Positions 8,555-17,132 are shown, counted from the first letter of the stretch. The stretch is DNA of 64,000 bases from Acanthochromis polyacanthus (GCF_021347895.1 NC_067120.1:18585361-18649360); one strand, 5' to 3'. Translations and numbers: made by a program. The notes: generated by a model from the sequence alone, not told the origin.

Positions 8555-9862
8555 TTAGTAATAATCCACCAGGACCTCTCTTTTAGCATTTATTTCAAGA
8601 ACAGAGTCGTAGCATGCATAGACGATTAATGTGGTTGTAGCTGGTAATGGAGCTCTGAATCTCATCTCCAGTCTTAAACTGCCGCTGGAGACCACGGACA
8701 GGGCATCGTTATCACCCCCGGGGTTGAGATTAAACACAAACAGAGAATATCCGTTGTTAAATTCCTCACGGTCTATACTCAGGGGTAAATCTTTGAGATG
8801 TCTCCCGGTGGCGAGGAACATGTTATAAAACTCTCGCACGGTTAACCCGTTGTTAAATTGTGGCTGGAAGGCCTTGGCTGGAATTTGTCTGCCATCCTGA
8901 CACAGGGCTAGATATTCAACGTCATTGTGGCGAAAATGGAAGGGTGACAGGTTTCTTCTCCCCGTGAAAGCTTCATGATGGACCATACCCAAAACCACAT
9001 ATTTAGGCATAGTACCCAAAAACAGATTTTCCTGAGTGCAAATACGAGAATTTTCTGGAATAGAAAATGTTTTAACATTAACACGGGACAGAGGGTACAG
9101 GGCATTTCCTTTCATTAAGGCCGCCGCATGCCCTAAGCGGACGGCAGGGGACACAGAGACTTTTTTCACAAACAAAGAGGCCCCTAATATTCTCAGACGA
9201 AATGTGGAATCCGCAGCCCCCATCAGACAGAAAGCATCGTTGGCGCGGGTTAATTTAATTCTCAAATCAACAGAGTTTAAAAGGAGTCTCTCTGAAAAAA
9301 ATATGTCTCCATGGAGAGGTCCGAATAAGTGGACTTCGGCGGAATCGGCTGTGAAAGCGGCTCTCTTACACAGCCCGCTATTAGGACCATTCACGGTCAC
9401 TACAGAGTCTGCTGCACCTGCGGTGTCTTTGTAAAACAGTCCGGCAGAAAACTGACTTTTGAGGGTGTCCTCTGAATAGTTGAGTAGAGCCTCAATCATA
9501 GCGCGATATGGATGGGTCGCGCTGGACTGGGAGATCAATCTATCCCCTAGAATAACGTCGCATTGGTCAAAAATTGTGTTGAGGGGATAATTGATGAGAC
9601 CCACTGCGGCGTCATTAGCCAGGTTTGTACCGTCCGCGTTGGTAATTTTAGCCCGAACGTGTAATAAAGTATCGTTCAAGTCCAGGTACTTTTCACCATC
9701 TCCAGGGATAAAAAACTCTATGGGACCCCCATCGGTGATGGCGGAGACGGGGGAGATTTCTGTGTAGATTTTGTCTTCGATAGAAAGCTGCGTCATCGGT
9801 GCTGAGAATAAATCCAGCTCTGCGAGGGTGCACTCTGGAGATTTTTGATGGATTAGAGCCAT
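8555..9862 (-). CDS. MCP: major capsid protein, double jelly-roll (Polinton MCP)
   Basis: The 435-residue product forms the hexon-like capsid shell. The N-terminal region shows the family pattern around residue 50: a FFIPGDG turn followed by YLDLNDT, then IINYPLNTIFDQCDV-like sequence here read as LINYPLNTIFDQ. The centre contains the HYR/HPYRA segment and long beta-rich stretches, ending in FRAPLPATTTLIVYACYD. The ATG at 9862 is preferred because the upstream in-frame extension begins only with TTG. It is somewhat shorter than many Polinton capsid proteins. It lies between the protease and the basic core-like protein, the standard order. Confidence 0.9.
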   Translation of the reverse strand: MALIHQKSPECTLAELDLFSAPMTQLSIEDKIYTEISPVSAITDGGPIEFFIPGDGEKYLDLNDTLLHVRAKITNADGTNLANDAAVGLINYPLNTIFDQCDVILGDRLISQSSATHPYRAMIEALLNYSEDTLKSQFSAGLFYKDTAGAADSVVTVNGPNSGLCKRAAFTADSAEVHLFGPLHGDIFFSERLLLNSVDLRIKLTRANDAFCLMGAADSTFRLRILGASLFVKKVSVSPAVRLGHAAALMKGNALYPLSRVNVKTFSIPENSRICTQENLFLGTMPKYVVLGMVHHEAFTGRRNLSPFHFRHNDVEYLALCQDGRQIPAKAFQPQFNNGLTVREFYNMFLATGRHLKDLPLSIDREEFNNGYSLFVFNLNPGGDNDALSVVSSGSLRLEMRFRAPLPATTTLIVYACYDSVLEINAKREVLVDYY

Positions 9863-9904
9863 GATTTTTTTTGTTTTGTTTTTCAACTGTGGTTTTTAAC
9901 CCGT

Positions 9905-10333
9905 TTAAAATATATCTGTGTTCCGAGCAGACTTCCTCTTCGCATGCCCGCTTCTTGTAACTGATTTCCTCTTCTTACCACGACTGTGTTTATTAGAAGA
10001 TGTTGAGAGGCGTTGCCCCGGAGGTCGTCTTCGCAGCCTACGAGACAAGACCATGAGACCCCCAGAGCCCTCCTGTTTCTGCTCAGTCATTTTTCCCACC
10101 GCGTGTTTGAAAACATCCGAGGCGATGTTGGTCGCTGCCGTTTTAAGGTGAGGTTTAACAATGGTGAAACCTTTCTTCAGCAGAGGGGTTACAAAACGAA
10201 ACAGTTTTGAAAATATAGAACCTATACCTCTCCCATACATCACAGGTGACCCGTAGAAACCAGGGAGAGTACCTCCTACTTGATTTTCATAATAACTCAC
10301 AAAACGGTGAGGATCTTCTCTCAACATTGCCAT
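9905..10333 (-). CDS. basic core-like virion protein (unknown)
   Basis: The 142-residue product has a Gly-rich amphipathic N-terminal part (YGRGIGSIFSKLF, then FVTPLLKKG) and a C-terminal third dominated by Arg/Lys/Ser (RRLRRRPPGQR, RGKKRKS). It resembles the style of adenovirus core or penton-associated precursors, but sequence homology cannot be shown here. It lies between the major and minor capsid genes, with 42 bp to the former and 9 bp to the latter. Confidence 0.8.
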   Translation of the reverse strand: MAMLREDPHRFVSYYENQVGGTLPGFYGSPVMYGRGIGSIFSKLFRFVTPLLKKGFTIVKPHLKTAATNIASDVFKHAVGKMTEQKQEGSGGLMVLSRRLRRRPPGQRLSTSSNKHSRGKKRKSVTRSGHAKRKSARNTDIF

Positions 10334-10342
10334 CTTTTTTTT

Positions 10343-11116
10343 TCACAGAGAGCGTTGAGATGCCGCAGGTTTAAAATGCAATTTGATGATGGTCTTGCCA
10401 AAGCTGAAATTGATGGGAGTGTTTTGATCCGTTTTAATTTCTACGTGAATGTTTTCAATGTGGTTTTTTGCCACAGGTAAATAATAGGCAGGGTTAAAAT
10501 ACTGAGTGATGATATCTCCGAAAGATCCTTTTGCATCCACTATTCTCAAGAGAGGAGCGTAAGCGTCACCGACCAGCTGATGACGTATCACATCACAATA
10601 GCAGTAGAGATGATAGAACCCAGCCTTTATGTCTCCGGGGTAGGGTGCCATTCTTGTGTCAAAAATTAGCCACTCCCCCGGGTTCACTCCTATCATGTAG
10701 GCCAAAGGAGGGTGAAAACGCAAGTAGTACTGTCCCCCTGCTTGATACTCAACTCTTTTTTGAATGGTGCTAAAGACCATCTGAACATCAGCTGATATTT
10801 TTTTAAGAAAAGCGTTAATTTCGCCAATTAATTGATTCACACTCGTGTAATACCCCCCTCTTATTTTTTGACGGTGAATTTCGGTCTCGACTCCTTTAGG
10901 TTTCTCCCTCCACTCAAAGTACCCCTCTTCTATAGGAACGTTAAACCAGGTGTGAGGGTATGAAATCTCCGTTAAAGCCACTTGCCAAGGGCCTTCTAAA
11001 TCAAGGTGTTGAGCCAAGTCCACGTGGTAACTGGAACTCGTGTTATTTTTAAACACGTTGGCGCTGGCGTTGGAAGGTAGGGTGATGTAAAAGCCATCGC
11101 TGCTGAGTTGATCCAT
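10343..11116 (-). CDS. mCP: minor capsid protein, single jelly-roll (penton-like)
   Basis: The 257-residue product is expected at capsid vertices. The start shows the typical pattern FYITLPSNASANVFKNNT followed by YHVDLAQHL and WQVALTEISYP, as in Polinton minor capsid proteins. The remainder is beta-rich with no signal peptide or membrane segment. The ATG at 11116 is clear, and the integrase stop lies 36 bp upstream. Confidence 0.9.
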   Translation of the reverse strand: MDQLSSDGFYITLPSNASANVFKNNTSSSYHVDLAQHLDLEGPWQVALTEISYPHTWFNVPIEEGYFEWREKPKGVETEIHRQKIRGGYYTSVNQLIGEINAFLKKISADVQMVFSTIQKRVEYQAGGQYYLRFHPPLAYMIGVNPGEWLIFDTRMAPYPGDIKAGFYHLYCYCDVIRHQLVGDAYAPLLRIVDAKGSFGDIITQYFNPAYYLPVAKNHIENIHVEIKTDQNTPINFSFGKTIIKLHFKPAASQRSL

Positions 11117-11152
11117 GGTGGAATGATGGTTGTGGCGTGCATGTATTCATTC

Positions 11153-12235
11153 TTATACATTTTTTAAATCAGAGGCTTTGACCCAGCTGTTGAATTTTTC
11201 AGGCCAGTTTTTCCACCGGACAAAAACTTGTTTTTCACCCCTGACAGTACGCTGTTTCAGAATCTTCTCTACGTGGTAGATTTTGTCTTTGCTCATTGTT
11301 ACCTTTTGCAACTCTGCCTCATAAAATGAGCCTTGAATGGGTTCCCCATCATAGTCTTCCAATTTATACATTGGTGGAAATCGAGGTAAAAGGTCAGATA
11401 CTATAAACACTTCATCCGTAAAACTTTGTTCGTATTTTTTGTCAAACACGCCTCTCAGCTTTGATATCCTGACTAGGTCCCCCTTTTTGAAATTGGTTTT
11501 TAACCTACCGCTCGGACCGTGGGTACCGTACAGGTTTTGAAACACTTGAGCTGCATTTTCTGAGGTCACTTCGGTAGGTGCCATTTTAATACTGCTGTGA
11601 TAGCTGCGATTATAGTTTTTGACCAAGTCTTGCAAGACATCGAGGTATCGCAGTGTGTTGTTTGCCGTAAAATATCGCCACATTCTACTTTTTAAAGTAC
11701 GGTTGAATCTTTCAACCACAGAGGCCTTGAGGTCGCTGGCTGTTGAAAAATGTATGATGCTGTGTTTTTTCATCAGGGTCTCAAAACTCTTGTTGAAGAA
11801 TTCTTTTCCCGCATCAGTTTGTAGTTTTACAGGCGTCTGACTTTCATCAAAGACTGATTCAAAGGCCTTTACCACCTCTGCCGCTGTTTTTCTCTTCAAA
11901 GTCCGCACATAAGCCTTCTTGGAAAACACATCTATGACGGTCAGTAAATAATTATATCCATCATTATACTCTGCTAAAGCTTGCATATCACACAAGTCAG
12001 CTTGAAACTGATTCAAAGGGCGTGGGGAAAAAACCCTGTTTCTTGTAAAATGTATTTTGGCTGGTTTGTGCAAAGTGTAAGTATCCTGCTCGGATAAAAA
12101 GTCTTTGACGTTCTGAAGCCCGACCACTTTCCCCGTTTCATTCTGCACACCCCTGCGAAGTCGTTCTATTCCCCCAAAGCTACCAGGGTGTGCTGGATCG
12201 TAATACACTTGTTTCATGAGGCTTTCCTCAGACAT
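11153..12235 (-). CDS. INT: retroviral-like integrase with C-terminal chromodomain (Polinton INT)
   Basis: This 360-residue enzyme inserts the element into host DNA. The RNase H-fold core has the catalytic acids Asp80 (QADLCDMQ), Asp141 (QTDAGKEF) and Glu175 (VVERFNRTL). An SH3-like region (GDLVRISK, then SFTDEVFIV) follows, then a chromodomain from about residue 316 (YHVEKILKQR, FVRWKNWP, NSWVKASDL). The N-terminal HHCC zinc module is not evident. The chromodomain suggests targeting to methylated histones. The start ATG at 12235 is the first in frame. Confidence 0.95.
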   Translation of the reverse strand: MSEESLMKQVYYDPAHPGSFGGIERLRRGVQNETGKVVGLQNVKDFLSEQDTYTLHKPAKIHFTRNRVFSPRPLNQFQADLCDMQALAEYNDGYNYLLTVIDVFSKKAYVRTLKRKTAAEVVKAFESVFDESQTPVKLQTDAGKEFFNKSFETLMKKHSIIHFSTASDLKASVVERFNRTLKSRMWRYFTANNTLRYLDVLQDLVKNYNRSYHSSIKMAPTEVTSENAAQVFQNLYGTHGPSGRLKTNFKKGDLVRISKLRGVFDKKYEQSFTDEVFIVSDLLPRFPPMYKLEDYDGEPIQGSFYEAELQKVTMSKDKIYHVEKILKQRTVRGEKQVFVRWKNWPEKFNSWVKASDLKNV

Positions 12236-12289
12236 GTTGATGACGGTGTGAGAGAAAAATACTGTGCAGAGCTTCTTTATTTGATGTTG

Positions 12290-12765
12290 GTATCAAGTTT
12301 TTTTATTAATTTTTTCATTAAACAACAGCACAGAAAAAATCTTGATACAAAACTTACAACCAACATTTTTTTTAAAAATAAAACGACGGTACAGAAATAA
12401 TTCTTGATACACAAAAACTTAAACAATGATACAGAGAAAATTGTTAACACGCAAAACTTACAACTAACTTTAAAAAACAACATAGAAAAAATTGTTAACA
12501 TGCAAAACTTAAACTTTTTTAAACAACAGAAAATTGTTGACAGAAAAATTATTCTTGAAACACAAAACTTACAACTAACTTGTTTTAAAAAACAACAACA
12601 GCACAGAATAAAAATTAACATGCAAAACTTACAACTAACATTTTTAATAAAACAGTACAGAAAAAAATTAACATGCAAAATTTACAACTAACTGTTTTTG
12701 AACAACAGAATAAAAAATTGTTGACAGAAAAATAATTCTTGAAACACAAAACTTACAATTAACTT
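12290..12765. repeat. AT-rich imperfect tandem repeats between integrase and accessory genes
   Basis: About 470 bp of irregular repeats share blocks such as AAAACTTACAACTAAC and ACAGAAAAAATTGTTAACA at variable spacing of roughly 35-80 bp. Open frames across it are low-complexity shadows. It separates the late-type genes from the accessory block and is likely non-coding. Confidence 0.7.
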
Positions 12766-13229
12766 TTTATCATATCTAAAGTCTGAGCTAAGACAGAATA
12801 ATCTGCTGCTTGGTTGATACTATAATGTAATTTTCTCAGTTCGACTTGGATGTTTACAGGGTGGTTGTTTTGCAGAAGCTCACAAATGACATCGACAAAC
12901 AGGGTATAAAAAGCAGTCAGGTGCCAGGGTTTGAGAACATCCTTCACCAGTTCTTGTAAAATGTCTCTAAAGGCAGCCGACAAATCAGGACTGCTGACGG
13001 ACACGGCACGACATACGATCTCGCTCCAAGGTGGAGAAAAAGAGCGAGTTCTAACCGCTTCCATCATTTTTTCCAGTTTCTCAACGTCTGTTGCTCTAAC
13101 CCTAAATGTGTTTGGTTTTCTACCGGTTGAAACTCTGTTGTAAATCATTTGACTCAAGAGTTCTATGAGATGAGACACGGTCGTGTGTCTCTCCACCTCT
13201 GTCACGACTTTAGCCTCGTTATTCCCCAT
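12759..13229 (-). CDS. accessory protein, possible Bcl-2/E1B-19K-like fold (tentative)
   Basis: The 156-residue product is predicted all-helical. Residues about 95-130 contain FRDILQELVKD followed by PWHLTAFYTLF. This order of F..(V/I)..EL..D, a Trp and a small hydrophobic helix resembles the BH1 region of Bcl-2 proteins, but the invariant Gly after Trp is absent and no BH2 motif is clear. Bcl-2-like genes have been reported in adintoviruses, which makes the idea plausible. Without a structure prediction it remains a suggestion. The ATG at 13229 is used; the frame extends only one codon further to a GTG. The next gene ends 4 bp upstream. Confidence 0.6.
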   Translation of the reverse strand: MGNNEAKVVTEVERHTTVSHLIELLSQMIYNRVSTGRKPNTFRVRATDVEKLEKMMEAVRTRSFSPPWSEIVCRAVSVSSPDLSAAFRDILQELVKDVLKPWHLTAFYTLFVDVICELLQNNHPVNIQVELRKLHYSINQAADYSVLAQTLDMIKS

Positions 13230-13233
13230 CACT

Positions 13234-14094
13234 TTAAAACTTCATGTATCTACAGGGCGTTGCGGGGTCCTTCCATATGTAGGCCACCGTTGCAAGGTCT
13301 GCCAATTTGACGGTGTTGTGGTTTTTCATCAGGTCGCAGTACATATCGTCGATGGTCTGCTGGATGTACGGCTCTGATCTCAGGTCAAACAAAACAGTTC
13401 CAGCAACGGTTCTGACGCGTTTCTCCTCCGTGGGGAAGTTATGCAGTTCTAAGAGGTGTTGGATGGCTGGGATAAAGTTGGGGGTGTAGATCTTGCCCGT
13501 GATGGCGTAGAAATTGTCCTCCAAGAAATGAGAGGTAATTGTTTCCAGGCATGGGTGCTCTTTCTGGCTAGGATGGTCGGTCTGGCATCCGTAGCAATCC
13601 TGTCTGTATGTTTCCAGAACTTTATCGAGGAGATAAAGTATGGCTGTTCTCACCACGCTGACGAAGGCCTTCGACAACCACCCATCAGCCTCATCTCCCT
13701 TGTCAGCCTCCTTTGGCGGGGAAGATGGAGGTTGAGCCGGATGACTCACCAGGGGGGTGCTGGGCGGGGTCCGAGGGAGGGTCTCCAATGACAGAGTCAT
13801 ATCAGAGTCGGGAGTCTGAGTTGTAGAGCCTGTGTCAGATGTAGGTGACGGTGGTGGTGAGATGATCGAAGAGAGAGCTCCGGTGAAACTTCCGCGGGCT
13901 GCGAGGGCTGGGGGATCGAGGGAGGCCTCCATGGGCTGCGGGGCTGGGGGATCGAGGGAGGCCTCCATGGGCTGCGGGGCTGGGGGATCGAGGCAGATCT
14001 CCATGGGCAGCGGGGACGATACCGGTGAATCTTCCATAGGCCGCGAGCCCAAAGTTATGGGGCCGAGGAAAGTGGTAGTGAGACGTCTGCTCAT
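13234..14094 (-). CDS. accessory protein with 12-residue Pro repeats and a Cys/His module
   Basis: The 286-residue product has two parts. The N-terminal 125 residues are disordered, rich in Pro and Ser, with three near-identical 12-residue units around PMEASLDPPAPQ. The C-terminal part is folded and carries a compact Cys/His cluster CYGCQTDHPSQKEHPCL near residue 165, which could bind zinc, followed by helical sequence. I cannot name the family. The ATG at 14094 is preceded on the minus strand by an A-rich leader. The gene sits between two other accessory frames and runs the same way. Confidence 0.7.
   Translation of the reverse strand: MSRRLTTTFLGPITLGSRPMEDSPVSSPLPMEICLDPPAPQPMEASLDPPAPQPMEASLDPPALAARGSFTGALSSIISPPPSPTSDTGSTTQTPDSDMTLSLETLPRTPPSTPLVSHPAQPPSSPPKEADKGDEADGWLSKAFVSVVRTAILYLLDKVLETYRQDCYGCQTDHPSQKEHPCLETITSHFLEDNFYAITGKIYTPNFIPAIQHLLELHNFPTEEKRVRTVAGTVLFDLRSEPYIQQTIDDMYCDLMKNHNTVKLADLATVAYIWKDPATPCRYMKF
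13906..14013. repeat. three 36-bp units in the accessory gene
   Basis: Units begin near 13906, 13942 and 13978, each containing GGGGGATCGAGG and CTCCATGGGC. The period of 36 preserves the reading frame and encodes the 12-residue Pro-rich repeat. Confidence 0.85.
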
Positions 14095-14202
14095 TTTTTT
14101 TCTCTTTAATGGCGGGTTTCACCTGGGAATGTAGTGGCCAGTCTGGTTTCGGATGCAAATTTCTCTCTCTCTTTTATAACGAGCCTTCAAGTAAGGCGTG
14201 GT

Positions 14203-14898
14203 CTAGCACATTGTGTGAGCTCTTTTCGTCATCAGAGTATCCTTCCAATCACGACAACTGTGAAAGAGTGAATTAATTTTATCCCTCATCTCACTTGTCT
14301 TCACATTCCAAGCCGTCATTGGTAGAACTAGCACGGTGTGGTAAACTCCACACCCTGAGCTGAAAGTTTCCAGGACAAAATTGTCCTTTTCCTTATTCTT
14401 CTGGCACTCGCTAGGAGAAAGAAAACCACCGCTTCCAGTGTAACGGGCGCGATAGTAAGTACGGCAGGGACCCGAAGTTTTTGCCAACCAAATTGCAGAA
14501 AACTCATCGGAGCAAGGCCCAACACCGCACACTCGCTTTTCCACAGGAGAGGGTACTCCATGCGGGTAACTCATAGGGTTAGTCAGCTGTAACACCGCCC
14601 AGTCGGTGGAAGACAGCGTAACCTGCAACATCGCACCCCCCAATGCTTCACCTTCATCCCGCTGATACAAACACAATTCCCCCGTCTCATACTTGAACAC
14701 ATAACCCCAGCTACCGCGACCTCCATAAGGCTCCAAAGACCACTCTTCGTGTAAAGACTCAGATGGTGGCTTCTGAGTCCGCCGCACATACACCGCAGTC
14801 TTCGTTGGACGATCAGGGGTAGCCTTAGAGTTTTGCAAAATAGTCACAACCGTCTCGCTGATCATCGATGCTCCGTCGGGACTCTTTTTCGCAAACAT
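14203..14898 (-). CDS. outermost accessory protein of unknown function
   Basis: The 231-residue product is open from ATG 14898 to a stop at 14203. It shows a globular mixed composition with many aromatic and Cys residues (for example GRGSWGYVF, VCGVGPCSDEF, SGCGVYHTVLVLP) and no transmembrane segment or signal peptide. It is the first leftward gene after the right terminal repeats, a position often taken by early or host-interaction genes in such elements. No family is recognised. Confidence 0.7.
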   Translation of the reverse strand: MFAKKSPDGASMISETVVTILQNSKATPDRPTKTAVYVRRTQKPPSESLHEEWSLEPYGGRGSWGYVFKYETGELCLYQRDEGEALGGAMLQVTLSSTDWAVLQLTNPMSYPHGVPSPVEKRVCGVGPCSDEFSAIWLAKTSGPCRTYYRARYTGSGGFLSPSECQKNKEKDNFVLETFSSGCGVYHTVLVLPMTAWNVKTSEMRDKINSLFHSCRDWKDTLMTKRAHTMC

Positions 14899-14912
14899 GT
14901 CGGTGAGTGCAC

Positions 14913-14956
14913 CTTCAACTAGTAATAGTAGTAGTAATAGTAGTAGTAGTAGTAGT
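14913..14956. repeat. (AGT)n trinucleotide microsatellite
   Basis: AGT/AAT units are repeated for about 44 bp immediately right of the outermost accessory gene. Confidence 0.9.
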
Positions 14957-14984
14957 CATTTCTTTCTTAATTTATGCAAATTTA

Positions 14985-15316
14985 TGATGATGTCATTGCT
15001 TGCTTAATTTATGCTGACCTCATTGCTCGCTTAATTTATGCTGACCTCATTGCTTGCTTAATTTATGCTGACCTCATTGCTTGCTTAATTTATGCTGACC
15101 TCATTGCTCGCTTAATTTATGCTAATTTATGCTGACCTCATTGCTTGCTTAATTTATGCTAATTTATGCTGACCTCATTGCTCGCTTAATTTATGCTAAT
15201 TTATGCTGACCTCATTGCTTGCTTAATTTATGCTGACCTCATTGCTTGCTTAATTTATGCTAATTTATGCTGACCTCATTGCTTGCTTAATTTATGCTAA
15301 TTTATGCTGACCTCAT
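14985..15316. repeat. 27/37-bp minisatellite at the right edge of the Polinton
   Basis: About ten copies of a unit reading TTAATTTATGCTGACCTCAT plus TGCTTGC, alternating with a form that has an extra 10 bp (TAATTTATGC). TGCTTGC alternates with TGCTCGC. Such minisatellites commonly occur in Polinton terminal repeats; the matching left copy would lie outside the window. Confidence 0.85.
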
Positions 15317-15368
15317 GTTTCCTTTTGTTCGCCCAGTGAACAAAAGATCCATCAAATTTTGACACATT

Positions 15369-15715
15369 GTGGTTAGATCCTCTCTCTGGTATGTATGTGA
15401 CATTCGTGTCATACGACTGATGAGAGAAAGAACATCAGGCAACAGCTCTACCCGCCTAGCAAAACAATTGAAAGAAAACCATAGTGAGGAGTGGCTGCAG
15501 CGCCTAGCCAGGTACTTCGGTGAGTATGCAGACTTCATGGATCGGCCAAGCCTCATCCCCATCACCTGTCAGGAGCCTCCAGAGCCTGTAGCCATGCCAA
15601 CAAACAGGTGGCTTATGACCGTATATGCCAAAGACATAATCAGCAGGATGGACCACATAAAGGCCACAAAAACCTCGGTCTTTGGGTCCATTTTAAAAAT
15701 GGATCGACCAAGAAG
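15369..15715 (+). pseudogene. N-terminal exon fragment of a repetitive fish gene
   Basis: An open stretch encodes RTSGNSSTRLAKQLKENH and continues to a block with PMPTNRW-like sequence (here AMPTNRWLMTVYAKDI), FGSILKMD and a splice-donor-like GGTAAA at 15715. This arrangement is familiar from a high-copy teleost gene family, probably derived from a DNA transposon, whose products end in a Cys-rich tail. The start is uncertain and no promoter is visible. Confidence 0.5.
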
Positions 15716-15854
15716 GTAAATTTTTCAAGTTACATAACACTGTATCATTCATTCAAATACAATATAACATTTGCAGAAATGTTACAAGATTAACGCACAG
15801 CAGCTTTTTTAAAAATGTGAGTTAACCAAAGTTTTGTGTTGGATGTTACCATAG

Positions 15855-15954
15855 ATCAATGTTTCTCAACCCTGTTCCTCAGGACCCACTGTCCTGCATG
15901 TTTTAGATGGTTCCCTGCTCCAACACACCTGACTCAAATGATCAGCTCATCATC
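15855..15954 (+). repeat. short interspersed fish repeat fragment
   Basis: The segment from TCAATGTTTCTCAACCCTGT through CTGCTCCAACACACCTGA to CAGGCTTCTGCAGAGGCTTG matches the style of a common teleost non-autonomous element. It interrupts the degenerate gene copy, so a frame reading across it is chimeric. Confidence 0.45.
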
Positions 15955-17065
15955 AGGCTTCTGCAGAGGCTTGATGATGAGTATCTGGTGGATCTGCGGG
16001 ACCATACTGGGTTGACCTTGAACAGCCAACAGGTTAGCACCATCATAGGCCTCTGGCAGAACTTGTTGCCATATGACCAGCAGCGGGTGGTGTTTGCTGC
16101 TAGGCACCAAGACAGGCTTGTGGCTGGAAGGTTCAGGTCTCCCAAAAAAAAAAAAGCAGCATTTACTCCGGGTGTGGAGAGTCTGAAGCGGTGTGTGCTG
16201 GGGTCTGCTGCCTCCCCTGCCCAATGGCCAGACTGTTGCCATTTTTGTCAGACTTTGCCATTTATACAGGAGTCCTAAAAAGCAACAAGGACACAAGACC
16301 CTGACCAGATGGACTCTTATCCTTCAGGCTTACCGCAACATCCGACAGCTAATTCTGGGCAATGGTGCCATCATGCAGAGCACTACACTGCAACTTGTTG
16401 AGGTCAACCAAACAACCCTCATCCAATGACATAACAAGCGGGTTAAGCGGCAGGATGTCACCCTGCTCCTACAGGGAGTAAATCTACCTGGTCCCCTTCC
16501 CGTGGCTTCTGAGGCCCTTCAACCTGCCAATGTCCACCCTGCTGCTCCTCCTCAAACACACAATACTGAACTTGTGTATAACTTGCCCCCAAGTACTGCA
16601 GGGCTGGCGAGAAGGAAAACAGCTGAGGCTCCCGTCACTGCTGCTCCACAAGTAATCATTCAAAGGCCATTAGCCCAAAAGCAGCTTTTGCCTCAACCTC
16701 CTGCTTTTGGTCCCCTGTTTGTCCTCCCCCGAGCATCCTTTGTCAATCCTCAAGCCCCAGCCACTTTCACCTTCCTTGTTCCACCTGCCCCTAATACAAC
16801 TGTTGCCCCAGCAGTACCTCCCCCTCCTGCCAGTGCTCAACCTGCCTCAAAGGCTAAATTCAACAAAAGGAAGGTTGAGTTTAATACGTGCAGAAAATGT
16901 GGACAATTTAGGACTGCTGAGACTGGGCACAGCCAGTATCGTGGCATTATCTACTGCCAAATACAGAAACGGTCACGAAAGAGGTCTGGTTGGAACAGAT
17001 CAAAAGCTCCTGAAGACATGAAGTGTAAATATTACAATGCATGTAAACAAGTTGACGTAGTGTGA
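15955..17065 (+). pseudogene. C-terminal part of the same repetitive fish gene, broken
   Basis: Three pieces of coding sequence are recognisable: DHTGLTLNSQQVSTIIGLW and following; KTLTRWTLILQAYRNIRQL; and a long Pro/Ala-rich linker ending in CRKCGQFRTAETGHSQY. They are separated by a frame change near 16,265 and an in-frame TGA at 16427-16429. The final CxxC...H...C pattern is typical of the C-terminus of this high-copy fish family. The copy cannot make a full protein. Confidence 0.55.
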
Positions 17066-17132
17066 GTGTGTATAGTTTTTTTAACGATTTCTACTGTTTT
17101 CTCTTTTAAGCTATTTTTTTAAAAGTATTTGG

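Larger units (their letters stand above)
1..15316. mobile_element. Maverick/Polinton (adintovirus-type) element, left end outside window
   Basis: The block encodes the diagnostic gene set of Polintons: family B DNA polymerase, packaging ATPase, adenain-like protease, double-jelly-roll major capsid protein, single-jelly-roll minor capsid protein and retroviral-like integrase with chromodomain. Two convergent gene blocks meet near 7,850. Genes are tightly packed, with gaps of tens of bases or a 4-bp overlap, quite unlike the surrounding fish DNA. The left terminal inverted repeat is not in the window, so neither terminal repeats nor the expected short target duplication could be checked. The right boundary is placed at the end of a minisatellite, because a different degenerate repeat gene begins there; this boundary is an inference. 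Confidence 0.93.

Noticed and set aside
12277..12678. 133-codon minus-strand frame rich in F, C and L
   Set aside because: Arises from the AT-rich repeat array; composition simply mirrors the repeat unit and no start context or domain is present.
13456..14134. Plus-strand frames opposite the Pro-repeat gene, rich in G, A and S
   Set aside because: Antisense shadow of the 36-bp repeats.
14985..15316. Possible CRISPR-like array
   Set aside because: Units are contiguous without unique spacers, in a vertebrate genome; it is a minisatellite.
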